Shown one piece after another: positions 1 to 6,215 of a DNA stretch of 9,330 bases; the first letter of the stretch is position 1, and every line of letters begins with the position of its first letter. The stretch is taken from NCBI GenBank assembly GCA_003575245.1, contig NMQN01000893.1:1-9330 (forward strand), given 5' to 3'. The position numbers were made by a program, and so were the translations under genes. Source of the stretch: Candidatus Atribacteria bacterium 1244-E10-H5-B2 (GTDB lineage Bacteria > Atribacterota > JS1 > SB-45 > 34-128). A model generated the notes under the pieces. It was not told where the DNA came from, did not search any database, and worked only from the letters and a program-made list of their open reading frames with translations.

Positions 1-1265
1 ATATCGTTTGCTTCTTTTTCGGCATCTTCAAAAAACTTCATAATCTTCTCCTTATTATCAACCATTGAAGCATCACTGAACGCATCAACCAATCGGGAGC
101 TAAATTTAGTATAGACTTCATTGAAAGAAGTGGCGTTCGCCGGGGGAATCATTTTCATATTTTCTGGGCGGTCGAGTGCTTGTTTAAAATGGGGTTTCTC
201 TTTATAGACCTCAGAATAATCAACCCCCTTACGGGTACAGATCCAGCCTACATCTTTCATCATCTGGACTAAATATTTATCTTTATTAAGATACATCGCG
301 AAATCCCAAGCAATGTTCTTATTCTTGCTTGCAGCCGGAACAATCAAACCGTCAATGTTTAGGTTGGTAGCGGTTTGGACATCTCCACCGACTACTTGGG
401 CAATTCCATAGTTCATCCCAGGAGCGAGTTTTTCAACTTCGCCAATCACATATGTCTCCCGGTTAAACTGGGCGGTTAAGCCCAAGACGAAAGCTTCTGA
501 ATCGTGCTTAACATTAAAGCTGTCAACCTTGTATTTATGGAGAGCTTGTAGGTAAAAGTTCATGGCTTGATAACCAGCTTCGTTAGCGAAATTCGCTTTA
601 AATTTATCAGGAGTTGTTGGCTCAATAACTGATCCGCCGTTCGGAAAGAGGAAAATATCAAACTTTTGAGCTACCCCCGCCCCGCCACCTGAGATTCGCA
701 AGCTGATTCCTGAGCGGATTAAATTTCCTTTATCATCATATTTCGCTAATTTACAGGCATAATCCATCAATTCATCAAGATTTTTCGGAGGTATTATTAG
801 ACCTGCTTCCTTATAGTAATCCAAGTTATAATAAAGGATTTGGAAACCATGGACATCCGGAATCCCGTAAATCTTACTATCCTTATCAGTAAAAAGTTCT
901 AAGTAAGAAGGTTCAAAGTTCTTATCAAGCCATTCCTTTACTTTGTCCGGAGCGGGATCCAACATAGCATTTTTTATATGTAGATTCGCGATAAAATATG
1001 ATGTGACAAATAAATCTGGACCAGTCCCGGACGGAAGAGCAATTGCAAATTTTTGTTCCGCTTGACGTAGTTCAAATGGAGTAACCTCAATATTAACATT
1101 CGGATGCTCCTTCATGTAATCAGAAGCTGCGGCTCTATATATTGGAACCCGCTCTGAATATCCTGTCCAAAATTTAATGGTCACAGGCCCTGCCGCATAA
1201 GTTGTAGATAGTGCTAAAAACACTGTAATCGATAAACAAATCAGAATTAGTGATATTTTTTTCAT
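1..1265 (-). CDS. ABC sugar transporter solute-binding protein, 3' end cut by window edge
   Basis: Extracytoplasmic binding protein of a carbohydrate ABC importer (SBP family 1, UgpB/MalE-like). I translated it by hand: ATG at 1265-1263 opens a frame of 421 codons that is still open at the left edge. Family members are usually about 410-440 residues, so probably only a short C-terminal piece is missing. Residues 1-24 form a Sec signal peptide (MKK, hydrophobic core, cleavage near TTYA/AG), with no lipobox. The mature start (VTIKFWTGYSERVP) and the PSGTGPDLFV segment near 78-87 are typical of the N-terminal lobe; YGIPDVHGFQILYYN near 133-147 and NIAWDFAMYL near 317-326 are typical later signatures. 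A GGAGG ribosome site (1278-1282) lies about 12 nt upstream. It is only distantly similar to the binding protein at 4758-6044 and likely begins a second ABC operon whose permeases lie outside the window. Eight of nine Arg codons I read are CGN, unlike the neighbours. The substrate cannot be told. Confidence 0.93.
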   Translation of the reverse strand, partial: MKKISLILICLSITVFLALSTTYAAGPVTIKFWTGYSERVPIYRAAASDYMKEHPNVNIEVTPFELRQAEQKFAIALPSGTGPDLFVTSYFIANLHIKNAMLDPAPDKVKEWLDKNFEPSYLELFTDKDSKIYGIPDVHGFQILYYNLDYYKEAGLIIPPKNLDELMDYACKLAKYDDKGNLIRSGISLRISGGGAGVAQKFDIFLFPNGGSVIEPTTPDKFKANFANEAGYQAMNFYLQALHKYKVDSFNVKHDSEAFVLGLTAQFNRETYVIGEVEKLAPGMNYGIAQVVGGDVQTATNLNIDGLIVPAASKNKNIAWDFAMYLNKDKYLVQMMKDVGWICTRKGVDYSEVYKEKPHFKQALDRPENMKMIPPANATSFNEVYTKFSSRLVDAFSDASMVDNKEKIMKFFEDAEKEAND

Positions 1266-1332
1266 TTTAGTTTTTTACCTCCACTAAAATTGAGTTTTTA
1301 GAAACCAAACTTTAAACTATTAATTACTTTTA

Positions 1333-1397
1333 TTCACCTCCCTTACTTTATGTATTTGTGAATATTTATTTTTTAATTCCACTACCACCTCCCAAAA
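1333..1397 (-). repeat. Leader repeat, copy 1 (two conserved blocks before the binding-protein gene)
   Basis: Two blocks recur upstream of the other binding-protein gene. Block A (1364-1397) matches 6183-6215 apart from one T indel, a change inside the AATTCC(A/G)CTACC stretch and small differences at its end; read on the minus strand its heart is GGGAGGTGGTAG. Block B (1333-1344) is identical to 6107-6118 and reads AAGGGAGGTGAA on the minus strand. The blocks are 19 nt apart here and 64 nt apart in copy 2, but block B sits at about the same distance from the start codon in both (about 62-67 nt). Both blocks look like strong Shine-Dalgarno sequences, although the gene has its own closer site at 1278-1282. 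Function is unknown: a regulatory leader or part of a dispersed repeat family. Confidence 0.7.
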
Positions 1398-1407
1398 TTT
1401 TTTTATT

Positions 1408-1489
1408 CTGCTCCCCTGGAATGTGGCCAAAGGGGCAGGGAACGGCAATCCGGAGAACTCTGGAGAGAAAGCCGGACTGCCGGAGTTCG
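1408..1489 (-). ncRNA. GC-rich structured block in the leader, possible cis-regulatory RNA
   Basis: By hand count this 80-odd-base block is about 60% GC in strongly AT-rich surroundings. It holds two hairpins. The first has 11-bp arms at 1443-1453 and 1472-1482 (CGGCAATCCGG against CCGGACTGCCG, one mismatch). The second spans 1408-1438, with arms CTGC/GCAG and CCCC/GGGG plus small bulges and a TGG/CCA extension. In addition GAACTC in the first hairpin's loop (1455-1460) is complementary to GAGTTC just outside it (1483-1488), which would allow a pseudoknot or an alternative fold. No U-run follows either hairpin on the minus strand, so it is not a simple intrinsic terminator. I recognise no known riboswitch class. 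The block is absent from the other leader at 6045-6300. It could equally be a palindromic dispersed repeat. Confidence 0.4.
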
Positions 1490-1510
1490 ATTTCATAATT
1501 TAAAATCTAA

Positions 1511-1594
1511 TCACTTTTTTTTCTTCTCTTTCTTAATGGAGTATATGATTATTGCCAGCACAACTAAAACCGTTATAATAAAATACCACTGCAT
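1511..1594 (-). CDS. Small single-span membrane protein, 27 residues, unrecognised
   Basis: A short ORF starting with ATG at 1594-1592 and ending with TGA at 1513-1511. The product has a tryptophan near the N-terminus (MQWYF), about 17 hydrophobic residues (roughly 4-20: ITVLVVLAIIIYSI), then a strongly basic tail (KKEKKKK). This is the normal layout of a bacterial single-span small protein with a cytoplasmic positively charged C-terminus. A purine-rich ribosome site (GGAAG, 1604-1608) lies 9 nt upstream of the start. It follows larA by about 90 nt, and that gap carries a frame open back to the A-run at the end of larA which stops one base before this ATG. I know no family for it. It might modulate the transporter or simply be a chance ORF; the ribosome site and membrane-protein composition favour a real gene. 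Confidence 0.5.
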   Translation of the reverse strand: MQWYFIITVLVVLAIIIYSIKKEKKKK

Positions 1595-1595
1595 C

Positions 1596-1683
1596 CTATT
1601 TCACTTCCTTCCTGCCTTTAGGCGATTCTAACTTATTTTTAGCTTTCTTCTTAATTTCTCTCTTCTTTAAGTTATCAGAATCT
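1596..1683 (-). other. Open basic-tail frame downstream of larA (possible frameshift extension)
   Basis: After the larA stop (TAG at 1686-1684), the frame one base on from larA is open from the A9 run at 1694-1702 to a TAG at 1598-1596. If one A were lost or skipped, larA would continue past its Lys repeat for about 30 extra residues rich in Lys and Arg (including KKREIKKKAKNK and SPKGRKEVK). The frame stops one base before the ATG of the 27-residue membrane ORF, the same tight spacing seen between the two permease genes. There is no start codon for this segment alone. Purine-rich sequence stays open easily by chance, and 426 residues is already full length for LarA, so this may be noise, a sequencing error in the homopolymer, or genuine slippage. 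Confidence 0.25.
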
Positions 1684-2964
1684 CTAAAATACCTTTTTTT
1701 TTATGTATGAATAGGAATCCCCTCCATAAGGCATAACTGAAATTCGAATCCCTTCCCCATATTGTTGAAACACATTATCCAGAGCTTCTTCAATATTCTC
1801 AAAGTAATCAAATTTAGCTCTTTTGGCATCTTCATATGTAATGCCATCAGAAATTAATGAGAGTTTTATTCTCTTTCTAATTCGGGCAATAAGAGCACCT
1901 ACTGAAAGTGGCAGAATTTCCTTTTTGTCCATTTTGCCTTCCCAAGCCTCTCTAATAAACTTCTCACAACTATCACTGCCAATGTAATCGATATACGAAG
2001 AATGTGGGCCTATACCTTCAAAGCACGGAGCAAGGAGAATGAGTGTCCCTTCATTTTTTACAATTCGTTCGCCAGCTATTACACCTTTAGCCCCTTGCCA
2101 GAGATCCCAATCGGCAGTATGAGAACTAACGATTGCTACATCTACTTTTTCTCTGGCTATAATTTCATATATTTCTTGAGCATAAATTACTCCTCTTCGA
2201 TGAGCTTCAACAAAGTCTCCCGCGATAATTTTGTAAGTTTTATTTTCGGGTGTTACCACTGCATTGATGATGAAATCCAATCCTATAGTTTTTACCCATT
2301 CCTCCATTTCCTTTCTAATAGGATTATCTGCCCAGCCCATTATATTTTCCTCTAAAAGTGCGCTCCGAAGATGTAATTGAGCTACTGTTTCTTCCCCGGC
2401 CACACCAGGGAAGATTATCTTACCTCCTCCCGTATATCCAAGTGCAGGATGAGGAATAATGCTTCCTACACCAATCTTTATATCAGCATTAATAACTCTT
2501 CTATCAATCCACATTTTAACATTTCCCGGAGCAAAACCCATGTTAACAAGATTCTTCTTGTCCTTAAACTCCGAATTCTTAACCTTAATTCTTGCAAAAA
2601 CTTCTTCTCCTACTTTTTTCTTTATTTCTTTCTTGGTCATTGGTCTATGACTCCCTAAAGCTATAATTATGGAAATATTCTTATTTTCGATCCCATATTT
2701 ATTTAGGTAATTTAATAAATACATTAATATTTTATCTGTGTGTGCAAATCTACTAATATCTTCACATAAAATCACAATTTTATCAGATGGACGTACCATT
2801 TCTATTAATTTTCTTGTTCCAATAGGATTATTTATTGCCTCGGATATTTCTTCTTCTTCGGATTTACTAATAACAATTATTTTAGGAGCTAATATTTCAG
2901 CTAAGTTTTCCTCGGGAAGTGAAAAACAAATTTTTTGATAACCGTAAGGAACAGAAATTTTCAC
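1684..2964 (-). CDS. LarA-family nickel-pincer racemase/epimerase (DUF2088)
   Basis: Homologue of lactate racemase LarA, an enzyme that uses a nickel-pincer nucleotide (NPN) cofactor to invert the hydroxyl-bearing carbon of 2-hydroxyacids. At 426 residues it has the usual family length. The expected residues are present with consistent spacing relative to Lactobacillus LarA: Asp69 and Arg72 (CEDISRF), His106 (ALGSHRP, the H108 equivalent), His172 (IIPHPALGYTGGGK, H174), Lys182 ten residues later (K184, which binds the cofactor), His198 (QLHL, H200, a Ni ligand) and Gln290/Lys293 (WQGAKG). The arginine of LarA's SGGRK is Gly here, common among LarA paralogues, so the substrate may not be lactate; relatives act on malate or sugar acids. 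The start is GTG with an AAGGTG site 8 nt upstream. It follows the MalG-type permease by 16 nt, so it is probably the last enzyme gene of that operon. No larB, larC or larE lies in the window. Confidence 0.88.
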   Translation of the reverse strand: MKISVPYGYQKICFSLPEENLAEILAPKIIVISKSEEEEISEAINNPIGTRKLIEMVRPSDKIVILCEDISRFAHTDKILMYLLNYLNKYGIENKNISIIIALGSHRPMTKKEIKKKVGEEVFARIKVKNSEFKDKKNLVNMGFAPGNVKMWIDRRVINADIKIGVGSIIPHPALGYTGGGKIIFPGVAGEETVAQLHLRSALLEENIMGWADNPIRKEMEEWVKTIGLDFIINAVVTPENKTYKIIAGDFVEAHRRGVIYAQEIYEIIAREKVDVAIVSSHTADWDLWQGAKGVIAGERIVKNEGTLILLAPCFEGIGPHSSYIDYIGSDSCEKFIREAWEGKMDKKEILPLSVGALIARIRKRIKLSLISDGITYEDAKRAKFDYFENIEEALDNVFQQYGEGIRISVMPYGGDSYSYIKKKVF

Positions 2965-2978
2965 AATACTTTCACCTT
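2962..2978 (-). promoter_or_regulatory. Ribosome site setting the GTG start of the LarA-family gene
   Basis: The start codon is GTG (2964-2962). AAGGTG at 2978-2973 lies 8 nt upstream, and no ATG in this frame fits as well. Sequence and spacing are the same as for the TTG-started permease gene at 4691, suggesting that both genes share a deliberately modest initiation signal. Confidence 0.65.
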
Positions 2979-2980
2979 CT

Positions 2981-3817
2981 CTACTTGATAGCGCCTGCAG
3001 AAAGACCAGAAATATAATAGTCCATAAGAAAAACGAAGACTAAAACTATAGGAAGAGCAGCTAACAAAGCCCCCGCCATTAAAGACCCCCAATAAAACAC
3101 ATCTCCTCTAATTAACTCAGTAACCATTCCCGCACTTAAAGTTTTTTGAGAACTGGATGAGATGAAGGCTATAGTATAAATAAGATTTTGCCAGCCAAAT
3201 ACAAAGGAAAACAGAATAGAAGTAATTACTCCTGGAATACTTAGAGGAATTATTATTTTATAAATAATCTGAAGCCTGTTACAACCATCAATCATAGCAC
3301 TATCCTCAACCTCTCTAGGAAGGGTTTTAAAATAAGCACTTAGAATTAATGTAGAAAATGGAATCATAAAACTAGGATAGACAATTATTAGTGACCATAT
3401 ACTATTAGACAATTTAAGGTAAGAAATAACCCGACTAAACGGGATAAACAACAGTGTAGGAGGGATCAGATATATAGCGAAAATTCCCATTCCATAAAGT
3501 ATCGCGCCCCGAAATCTCAATCTCGCTAATGCATAAGCTGCAGGAAAACTAATTATAAGAGAAATTATGGTAGGTAAAATAGAAACAATAATTGTATTAC
3601 TCAACCAGGTTAAAAATTCTGTCTTTTGCAATAGATAAAAATAATGATCTAATGTTATCCCTTCTTTAATCCAAAGGGGGATGGATTTTAAATCATAAAG
3701 TTCAGAATTTTTCTTCAAAGAAGTAATTAACATCCAATAAAACGGGAAAGATGCAAATAAAAGAAAGGGAATAATGCTAATATGATCTAAAATAGTTGTT
3801 ATTAATCTTCTTCTCAT
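2981..3817 (-). CDS. ABC sugar transporter permease, MalG type
   Basis: Inner-membrane subunit of a carbohydrate ABC importer (MalG/LacG/UgpE type). Its 278 residues are normal for the family. A first hydrophobic segment lies near 13-33 (FLLFASFPFYWMLITSLK is the characteristic MalG start), followed by an outside stretch with IPLWIKEGITLDHY (family pattern: P..F..xN/DNY) and about five more spans. The cytoplasmic EAA loop, which docks the ATPase, is at about 170-191 (VEDSAMIDGCNRLQIIYKII followed by IPL), with the conserved Asp and Gly. The C-terminus SGLSAGAIK matches the usual GLTAGAVK ending. The start ATG lies one base after the stop of the MalF-type gene, with a GGGAG site inside that gene's end, so the two are translationally coupled partners. 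The stop lies 16 nt before the LarA-family gene. No ATPase gene is present; such importers often borrow an MsmX-type ATPase encoded elsewhere. Confidence 0.94.
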   Translation of the reverse strand: MRRRLITTILDHISIIPFLLFASFPFYWMLITSLKKNSELYDLKSIPLWIKEGITLDHYFYLLQKTEFLTWLSNTIIVSILPTIISLIISFPAAYALARLRFRGAILYGMGIFAIYLIPPTLLFIPFSRVISYLKLSNSIWSLIIVYPSFMIPFSTLILSAYFKTLPREVEDSAMIDGCNRLQIIYKIIIPLSIPGVITSILFSFVFGWQNLIYTIAFISSSSQKTLSAGMVTELIRGDVFYWGSLMAGALLAALPIVLVFVFLMDYYISGLSAGAIK

Positions 3818-3818
3818 T

Positions 3819-4691
3819 TTAATACTCCCATCTTTTTCCTCTCATTAAATTCAATTGAAAATATACAACTAGAAGAAGAAAGGGGAAAATAAATAGAGAA
3901 ATAGCAGCTCCCCTGCCTAAATAGCCTGTACTTAAACCAATTTGAAAAGCTAAGGTAGAGAAAAGATGAGTACTATTTAAAGGACCACCTCTTGTTAATA
4001 TAAATACGATAGGATAATCACTAATAGTCATAACTGTGGAAAAAAGAACAACAAAACTGATCACTGGCTTTAAAAGAGGAAGTGTGATATACCAGAATTT
4101 AGCCAATGTTCCGGCGCCGTCCACCTTAGCAGCATCATAAACATCTCCAGATATCGTCATTAAACCAGCCAAAATAATAATCGCAAAAAAAGGAGTTCCT
4201 CTCCATATATTAACTATCATTACCGAAACCTTAGCTAACCACGGCTTACCAAGCCACAAAATACCATGATCAATCAATCCCAAATTTATAAGCATCCAAT
4301 TAATAACACCATACATAGAATCATACATCCATTTCCATCCTATTGCGCTTATAGTAATAGGAGTAATCCAGGGAAGAAGAATAATACCCCTGAGGAATTT
4401 TTTGGCTTTAAGCTCTTTATTTAATATTAAAGCTAGCATAAGTCCTAAAGGTAGCTTTATTGCAACGGTAACAAATGTATAAATGAGGGAATTCTTGAAA
4501 GCAGTTTGAAAAAGGGGAGATCTAGCTAATTGCACGAAATTGTATAAACCAATAAACGACTCCGATTTTCCAGCTTCTGCATCGGTCATGCTGAGATAAA
4601 TAGCCATTATGAAAGGATAAACAACAATAAAAATTAGTGCTATTACCGCAGGAGTTATCATAAAATAAGCTGTTGATTCCTCTTTTCTCAA
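3819..4691 (-). CDS. ABC sugar transporter permease, MalF type, TTG start
   Basis: Inner-membrane partner of the permease at 2981-3817 (MalF/LacF/UgpA type). It has 290 residues and about six spans: 9-33, 67-91, 102-120, 153-180, 207-231 and 262-280. The EAA loop is at about 185-210 (YDAAKVDGAGTLAKFWYITL, then PLLKPV), with the expected Ala-Ala, Asp-Gly-Ala and Leu-Pro. Other family hallmarks are ITPAVIALIFIVVYPFI near the start and ILTRGGPLNSTHLFSTLAF at 231-249. The start codon is TTG (4691-4689), chosen because the N-terminus aligns with the family and AAGGTG lies 8 nt upstream. It is separated from the binding-protein gene by 66 nt holding a long perfect hairpin, so its expression is probably lower than that of the binding protein. 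It ends one base before the MalG-type gene. Confidence 0.94.
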   Translation of the reverse strand: MRKEESTAYFMITPAVIALIFIVVYPFIMAIYLSMTDAEAGKSESFIGLYNFVQLARSPLFQTAFKNSLIYTFVTVAIKLPLGLMLALILNKELKAKKFLRGIILLPWITPITISAIGWKWMYDSMYGVINWMLINLGLIDHGILWLGKPWLAKVSVMIVNIWRGTPFFAIIILAGLMTISGDVYDAAKVDGAGTLAKFWYITLPLLKPVISFVVLFSTVMTISDYPIVFILTRGGPLNSTHLFSTLAFQIGLSTGYLGRGAAISLFIFPFLLLVVYFQLNLMRGKRWEY

Positions 4692-4705
4692 TCTATTTAC
4701 ACCTT
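4689..4705 (-). promoter_or_regulatory. Ribosome site and TTG start of the MalF-type permease
   Basis: TTG at 4691-4689 is preceded by AAGGTG at 4705-4700 with an 8-nt spacer. The binding-protein gene just upstream uses ATG with a stronger GGAGG. This fits the need for many binding-protein molecules per membrane complex. Confidence 0.65.
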
Positions 4706-4715
4706 ATTTATTATT

Positions 4716-4753
4716 TAAATTAGGGAGCAGTTTTAATGCTGCTCCCTAATTTA
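4716..4753 (-). promoter_or_regulatory. Intercistronic 15-bp hairpin between binding-protein and permease genes
   Basis: A perfect inverted repeat begins a few bases after the binding-protein stop codon. The arms are 4739-4753 and 4716-4730 (minus strand AAATTAGGGAGCAG, an 8-base loop, CTGCTCCCTAATTT, plus one more A-T pair). Downstream comes UAAUUUAAAUAAU rather than a clean U-run, so it resembles an mRNA-stabilising or partial-termination structure more than a full terminator. The position matches the REP-like and stem-loop elements that follow malE-type genes in other bacteria, where they raise binding protein over permease. The permease ribosome site lies 11 nt beyond its 3' arm. Confidence 0.8.
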
Positions 4754-4757
4754 TTTA

Positions 4758-6044
4758 CTATTTAGCTGGTTTATAGCCTATTTCAATAAGTTCTTTTTCT
4801 GCTTTACTTATAGCTTGGTCCATCGAAAATGTACCTGTCGCTACTTCAGTAAACATATTTGGCACAATCCATCTTAGGTATACTTCCTGGGCTCTTTTAT
4901 CTGCGGGAGCTGGCCAACCAGTATAATGCATCCACTCAGCATATCCAATAAGTTCGGATATTTTGGGATTTCTTTGGAAGACAAAATGCTCATAAAAGTA
5001 TGGATGAGTTGCTAGATTAAATCCCTGTCCACTCTCCAGATATGAATTCATCACATCTTTTTTGTATAGATAGAGTAGGAATTCTTTAGCTAGTGCTTTA
5101 TTAGGAGAAAAATCCCATATTCCAAGACTATAGAAATCTCCGGCTCCATGTCTTCCCATCGGTCCATATTGAGCTCCATAGTGATTAAGTTGTTCAGCAA
5201 GTTCTGGAAAGTCTCTTTTTGCAATCACCCATACGCTGATAGGATTCATAGTCCAGGACCCTACACCAGACAAAATATACCTGTTGTTGCCTCCGTTATC
5301 CCAGGTAAGCACATCCGGTATCATGGTCTTCTCATATAATTCTTTTACATAAGTTAATGCCTTACGAGTTTCGGGAGAATTAATGGCTACAACTCCGTTA
5401 GAATCAGCAGTCCTTGCTCCAAAACCCCACATAATTTGATAAAGAGCATTGTTAGAATCCCCAGTTGCACTTAGAGCAATACCTATTGGATGACCAATAG
5501 CCTTTAACTTTTTCCCAGCCCTTAGTAAATCTTCCCAAGTTCTCGGAACCTGTTCTCCTACATCCTTAAAATAATCCATGCGATAGGTGGAGTGAAAGGG
5601 AACAATCCACCAGGGCAAACTCTTCCAATGTCCATCTTGATAAGATATTTCATTAGCAATATTGGCAAAAGGACCATATTGAGCTATTATTTCTTCAATT
5701 ATATCATCCAAATTAAGCAAACTTCCTTCATATGTAATTGGTAGAAGATTTTCAAGGCCTATAATGTCATGCCCTGATTTAGAGTCTGCTTGTGCTACTA
5801 ACTTGGGATACATATCCTTAATCGAAACAAAATCTACCTCCACTTTTATCCCTTTTTCTCGGCCAAATTCTGCTCCAATAGCTTTAAGTGCTTCGTCATT
5901 TTGAGGAACAAAAGAACTAAACATAAGGATACGTAAAGTAGAATCCTGAGCATAAACACATACTAAACTACCGAGTATTAATAATATGCTACAAAAAATC
6001 ATCCCTAATACTTTCCATTTATTTAACCTAAATTCCTTTTTCAT
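4758..6044 (-). CDS. ABC sugar transporter solute-binding protein
   Basis: Extracytoplasmic substrate receptor (SBP family 1) of the importer formed with the two permeases downstream. At 428 residues it has normal length. The Sec signal peptide covers residues 1-32 (basic MKKEFRLNKWK, hydrophobic core, cleavage near VYA/QDS); the nearby Cys has Val before it, so it is not a good lipobox. The mature N-terminus TLRILMFSSFVPQNDEALKA and the GHDIIGLENLL segment (about 91-101) are the usual first-lobe motifs. PWWIVPFHSTYRMDYF (about 144-159) is the usual hinge-region 'YNK/YRxD' segment, here rich in Trp and aromatics that would stack on sugar rings. Late aromatics (EWMHYTGWPAP, about 369-379) may also line the pocket. 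ATG follows a GGAGG site by 6 nt. The gene has a 256-bp leader with the shared repeat, so it may head its own transcript. The ligand cannot be read from sequence; an amino sugar is plausible from the neighbours. Confidence 0.94.
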   Translation of the reverse strand: MKKEFRLNKWKVLGMIFCSILLILGSLVCVYAQDSTLRILMFSSFVPQNDEALKAIGAEFGREKGIKVEVDFVSIKDMYPKLVAQADSKSGHDIIGLENLLPITYEGSLLNLDDIIEEIIAQYGPFANIANEISYQDGHWKSLPWWIVPFHSTYRMDYFKDVGEQVPRTWEDLLRAGKKLKAIGHPIGIALSATGDSNNALYQIMWGFGARTADSNGVVAINSPETRKALTYVKELYEKTMIPDVLTWDNGGNNRYILSGVGSWTMNPISVWVIAKRDFPELAEQLNHYGAQYGPMGRHGAGDFYSLGIWDFSPNKALAKEFLLYLYKKDVMNSYLESGQGFNLATHPYFYEHFVFQRNPKISELIGYAEWMHYTGWPAPADKRAQEVYLRWIVPNMFTEVATGTFSMDQAISKAEKELIEIGYKPAK

Positions 6045-6106
6045 AATAAACCTCCAGTTTTAAAATTTTATTTTTATATCAGGATCTTTTTTATCAAAAT
6101 AGTCTC

Positions 6107-6215
6107 TTCACCTCCCTTCTTTAACTTTTTTAGGCCGTTCGCAAAAGTCGTAAATGGTTTGCCCTGCAAAAGTTTGGTATGCATTTATTTTTAATTCCGC
6201 TACCACCTCCCAAAT
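6107..6215 (-). repeat. Leader repeat, copy 2
   Basis: Second copy of the element at 1333-1397. Block A is 6183-6215 (GGGAGGTGGTAG on the minus strand) and block B is 6107-6118 (AAGGGAGGTGAA, identical to copy 1). Between them is a 64-nt spacer instead of 19 nt, holding a short inverted repeat and a direct repeat GCAAAAGT (6141-6148 and 6166-6173). The GC-rich block of copy 1 is absent. The two binding-protein genes downstream are not close relatives, so the leaders were not simply carried along by a recent gene duplication. Confidence 0.7.
6158..6170. promoter_or_regulatory. Short palindrome TTTGC-N3-GCAAA, possible operator
   Basis: A perfect 5-bp inverted repeat around CCT lies in the spacer unique to leader copy 2. 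Its right arm overlaps one of two GCAAAAGT direct repeats 25 nt apart, a spacing near two and a half helical turns. It could be a repressor site for a sugar regulator, but palindromes this short also occur by chance and no regulator gene is in the window. Confidence 0.25.

Noticed and set aside
1408..1482. Rho-independent terminator for the larA transcript
   Set aside because: The hairpins are stable, but neither is followed by a U-run on the minus strand or by one on the plus strand.
2002..2355. Plus-strand ORF of 117 codons within larA
   Set aside because: It lies entirely antisense to a full-length LarA-family gene with intact motifs, has low-complexity Ser/Tyr/Phe composition and no family resemblance.
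4716..4753. Full intrinsic terminator after the binding-protein gene
   Set aside because: The sequence after the stem is UAAUUUAAAUAAU rather than a U-tract, and the partner permeases follow directly, so a stability or attenuation role fits better.
6074..6184. 36-codon minus-strand ORF in leader copy 2 (MHTKLLQGKPFTTFANGLKK and on)
   Set aside because: The nearest Shine-Dalgarno is about 20 nt away, the frame is not preserved in copy 1, and it ends before the binding-protein start. Treated as translation of the leader repeat, not a gene.
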